From Epiperipatus broadwayi (lineage: Eukaryota > Onychophora > Udeonychophora > Euonychophora > Peripatidae): a stretch of 64,000 nt of DNA. Where the stretch lies: the NCBI GenBank assembly GCA_028023455.1, contig JAQFVV010012405.1, forward strand, positions 746,001-810,000. The letters run 5' to 3'. Positions 62,171 to 64,000 of the stretch are shown here, one piece after another. The notes under the pieces were generated by a model. The model was not told the DNA's origin. It ran no database searches and saw nothing but the letters and a program-made list of their open reading frames with translations. Made by a program: the position numbers and the translations under genes. Each line of letters opens with the position of its first letter. The stretch's first letter is position 1.

Positions 62171-62420
62171 GGGTGCGGCCGTGGAAATGGCATATTTCTA
62201 GAAATTTAGTTAGAAATAGCGCCACCCGCAGCTGACACGAAGGATCAGATGAGAACCTTTTCATGTATAGAAAATTAAACTTTATTTAAACTTTTCAAAT
62301 ACAAACAACTTGTTAGTAATAACACACAATTAGACAACACAGGTTAGTAACTACACAACATTTCTAGTAGTATTATTCTCCACTGTTCTTCAGATGTTTC
62401 TGGCTTGATATACACAGTGA

Positions 62421-62575
62421 CAGTATTTGCATAGAAGTTGAACTTACACTTTTAGATTCTTGAATATTGAATTTAAGGCAAATGCTCTAACAATCTGAGC
62501 TGACAGTATTCACATAGAAGTTGAACTCACACCTCTAGATTCTTGAATATCGAATTTAAGACAAATGCTGCCTTA
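62421..62575 (-). repeat. Two tandem tRNA-derived SINE-like heads
   Basis: 62421-62504 and 62505-62573 are about 84- and 69-bp versions of one unit. On the minus strand the second-read copy shows gctcagattgttagagc (A-box-like) and both show a gttcaacttct B-box-like block. The middle block (ccttaaattcaatattca) is shared with 34155-34270. Confidence 0.5.
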
Positions 62576-62681
62576 AATTCGACATTAACACTATACTAAT
62601 CATCACAAACTTTCACACAAATACTAAGAATTCTGCAGTTTGCCTTTGTAAATTTCATTTCATAAAATAAATAGTTAAAAA

Positions 62682-63090
62682 ACAGACAAAACTCTACATA
62701 TTGCCACTCAGTGCAAGCCAGAGTAATCTATGGATGCCAGAAGGCTTGTGTGTAGGATCCTCATCTAGTGCCTACTCATCCAATATCCTCAGACTAGTTT
62801 CTGCCTTGTGGCCTTTGTTAGTGAGGAGCCTTGGATCTGAGAGCACTGCACCTAGATCTTTGGATCTAATGCAACCCTCCAGCAGCCACTTTTTATCTCT
62901 ACTTAATTACAAAACTATGAGACTTAAATTGAAAACACCATAATATTTTCAATCCAAGCCTTGGATCAGAGAGCACTGCACCTAGATCTTTGGATTTAAT
63001 GCAACCCTCCAGCAGCCACTTTTTATCTCTACTTAATTACAAAACTATGAGACTTAAATTGAAAACACCATAATAGTTTCAATCCAAGCT
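62682..63090 (-). mobile_element. Hammerhead-family repeat, copy B, with 130-bp internal tandem duplication
   Basis: It is the reverse complement of the body at 30238-30525. GAAAC (62801-62797) and GTC (62794-62792) are kept, but the CTGATGA box has become CTAACAA (62821-62815), so the ribozyme should be dead. The part upstream of the ribozyme occurs twice in tandem (62828-62957 and 62958-63087). Confidence 0.75.
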
Positions 63091-63238
63091 TAATAACTAA
63101 GGCTACAAGCCAGAAACTAGTCTGTGGATATTGAATGAGTAGGCACTAGATGGGGATTTTGTGCACAAACCTTCTGGCATCCATTGATTACTCTGGTTTG
63201 CACTGAGTGGCAATACACATAGAGTTTTGCCTGTTTCA
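63091..63238 (+). mobile_element. Hammerhead-family repeat, copy C, inverted relative to copy B
   Basis: It starts at the head-to-head junction with copy B and covers the ribozyme and 3' part. GAAAC (63113-63117) and GTC are kept. The CTGATGA box is replaced (ataacta), so this copy should be inactive. It ends ttttgcctgtttc, as in copy A. Confidence 0.7.
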
Positions 63239-63417
63239 ATAACAGTTAAGAGCAAGCATAAGAAATAATGATCATGTGATGTTTATTGGCTTAAAATAAG
63301 TAGTATTGTGAATAATATTTAATATTGTTTTTAGTTATTAAATTTTAGTTAATTTGTTCAAACGTTATAAATTTATATTGATTATTAATCTTTTAAATTG
63401 TGTTAATATTTTATTAA

Positions 63418-63627
63418 ATGAATCATTTAATAAGTAAGTTGATACACCTAGAATTATTTGGAAATAGGTTTGAAGAGAGGTAAGCTGCCATATTATATGA
63501 AAAAATAGATGGTCAGATTTCAAAAACAATTTCTTCATCAGCAGTTTTAGAGGCTGCCAACTATCTTTACCAATATAACAACCACTTGACTTACATTAAT
63601 ACTGCAGAGCAACTTGTCTTTTTTTAG
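63418..63627 (+). pseudogene. Orphan coding-like relic
   Basis: From ATG 63418 the frame reads about 21 codons, one TAA (63481-63483), then 47 more codons to TAG 63625-63627. The second part (AAILYEKIDGQISKTISSS, then VLEAANYLYQYNNHLTYIN) has balanced, protein-like composition unlike random frames nearby. I do not recognise it. It could be a pseudogene or element fragment. Confidence 0.3.
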
Positions 63628-64000
63628 TAGTGTGACAGCGTTAGTAAAAAATGTAATATATATGGTGATTAAAGTTGACATATCTTTAAATTTATAATAA
63701 ATTATGATTTTACACTTTTTTCTGTATATGTGTATGTGTAATTTTATATATTGCGTCTGCTTTGCCTAATTATAATTTTTTACACACAAAATAATAAAGA
63801 TAGAAAGCAAGAATCAATGTTTTTTTTTTTTTTTTTTACAAAGGCTTAAAATATTTTGGATAGGTCTGCATATACATTATCCATAATAATTGGCTAACTT
63901 TTTTCTTGAAAAATAGTTCTAACAATCTGAGAATTATTATTTGCTTATATTATTGTAAAATAAACATAATTATTTAGAATTAAATCATAAAATTATGATA
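63628..64000. other. A+T-rich non-coding stretch
   Basis: A T-run lies near 63821-63837. Nothing else recognised. Confidence 0.45.

Larger units (their letters stand above)
59513..62257. mobile_element. Large terminal-inverted-repeat element filled with higher-order repeats
   Basis: The left end 59513-59560 (ggttctcatctgatccttca...) and the right end 62257-62209 are about 48-bp inverted repeats with roughly 90% identity. Both carry a GC-rich core (cgcgggtggc / tgcgggtggc) and finish in tttctaac. A target duplication is not clear; flanking octamers gttgaatg and ttttcatg match at 5 of 8. The interior holds tandem repeats on the left and a more complex GC-balanced segment on the right (61430-62200). 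I recognise no transposase, so it is probably non-autonomous and the superfamily is open. Confidence 0.75.

Noticed and set aside
59505-62265. hAT-type 8-bp target duplication for the TIR element
   Set aside because: Flanking octamers agree at only 5 of 8 positions and the ends do not resemble hAT termini, so I do not claim it.

Overview
The window looks like 64 kb of nuclear DNA from an invertebrate animal with a very A+T-rich, repeat-loaded genome. I see no complete host gene, no rRNA and no functional tRNA gene. The reasons for calling it animal are RTE-like and APE-endonuclease LINEs, a Penelope-like element with a GIY-YIG endonuclease, tRNA-derived SINEs, a hAT-type MITE, hammerhead-ribozyme repeats and abundant microsatellites. 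The phylum cannot be fixed from the sequence. Almost every coding stretch is a retroelement relic with stops and frameshifts.

Layout. 1-4860: two minus-strand copies of one RTE-like LINE ('LINE A') and a tRNA-Val-derived SINE. 6285-6708: a short hAT-like MITE with an 8-bp target duplication. 7508-8272: a palindrome made of two 3' ends of a Penelope-like element. 10050-20528: two 1-kb direct repeats flank a coiled-coil gag-like relic, so this is probably an LTR element without pol. Its right repeat was split by a composite Penelope-like insertion (14448-19534) with an exact 14-bp target duplication. 25400-26900: a GC-rich island of unknown origin. 30145-30525: a tRNA-headed repeat carrying a complete-looking type I hammerhead ribozyme core; degenerate relatives lie at 62682-63238. 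34355-36040: the best LINE A copy, followed by a hairpin element, both inside a perfect 32-bp inverted repeat. 39145-42060: two more LINE A copies, one interrupted by a 179-bp insertion with a 13-bp target duplication. 43909-48158: a C-over-G skewed block with TG...CA ends lying in (TA)n tracts. 49000-52790: a second LINE ('LINE B'). 52842-54840: three unrelated tandem repeats. 54943-55799: LINE A with an inverted 5' end. 56105-56304: a 92-bp-arm hairpin. 59513-62257: a 2.7-kb terminal-inverted-repeat element filled with higher-order repeats.

How the parts relate. The region is a nested record of transposition: Penelope into LTR repeat, SINE into LINE, short element into LINE. Three separate families show head-to-head inverted copies. 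Hammerhead motifs occur in three repeat families here, one apparently intact. That ribozyme family and the large TIR element are the most interesting objects in the window. All family calls are by eye and need database comparison.
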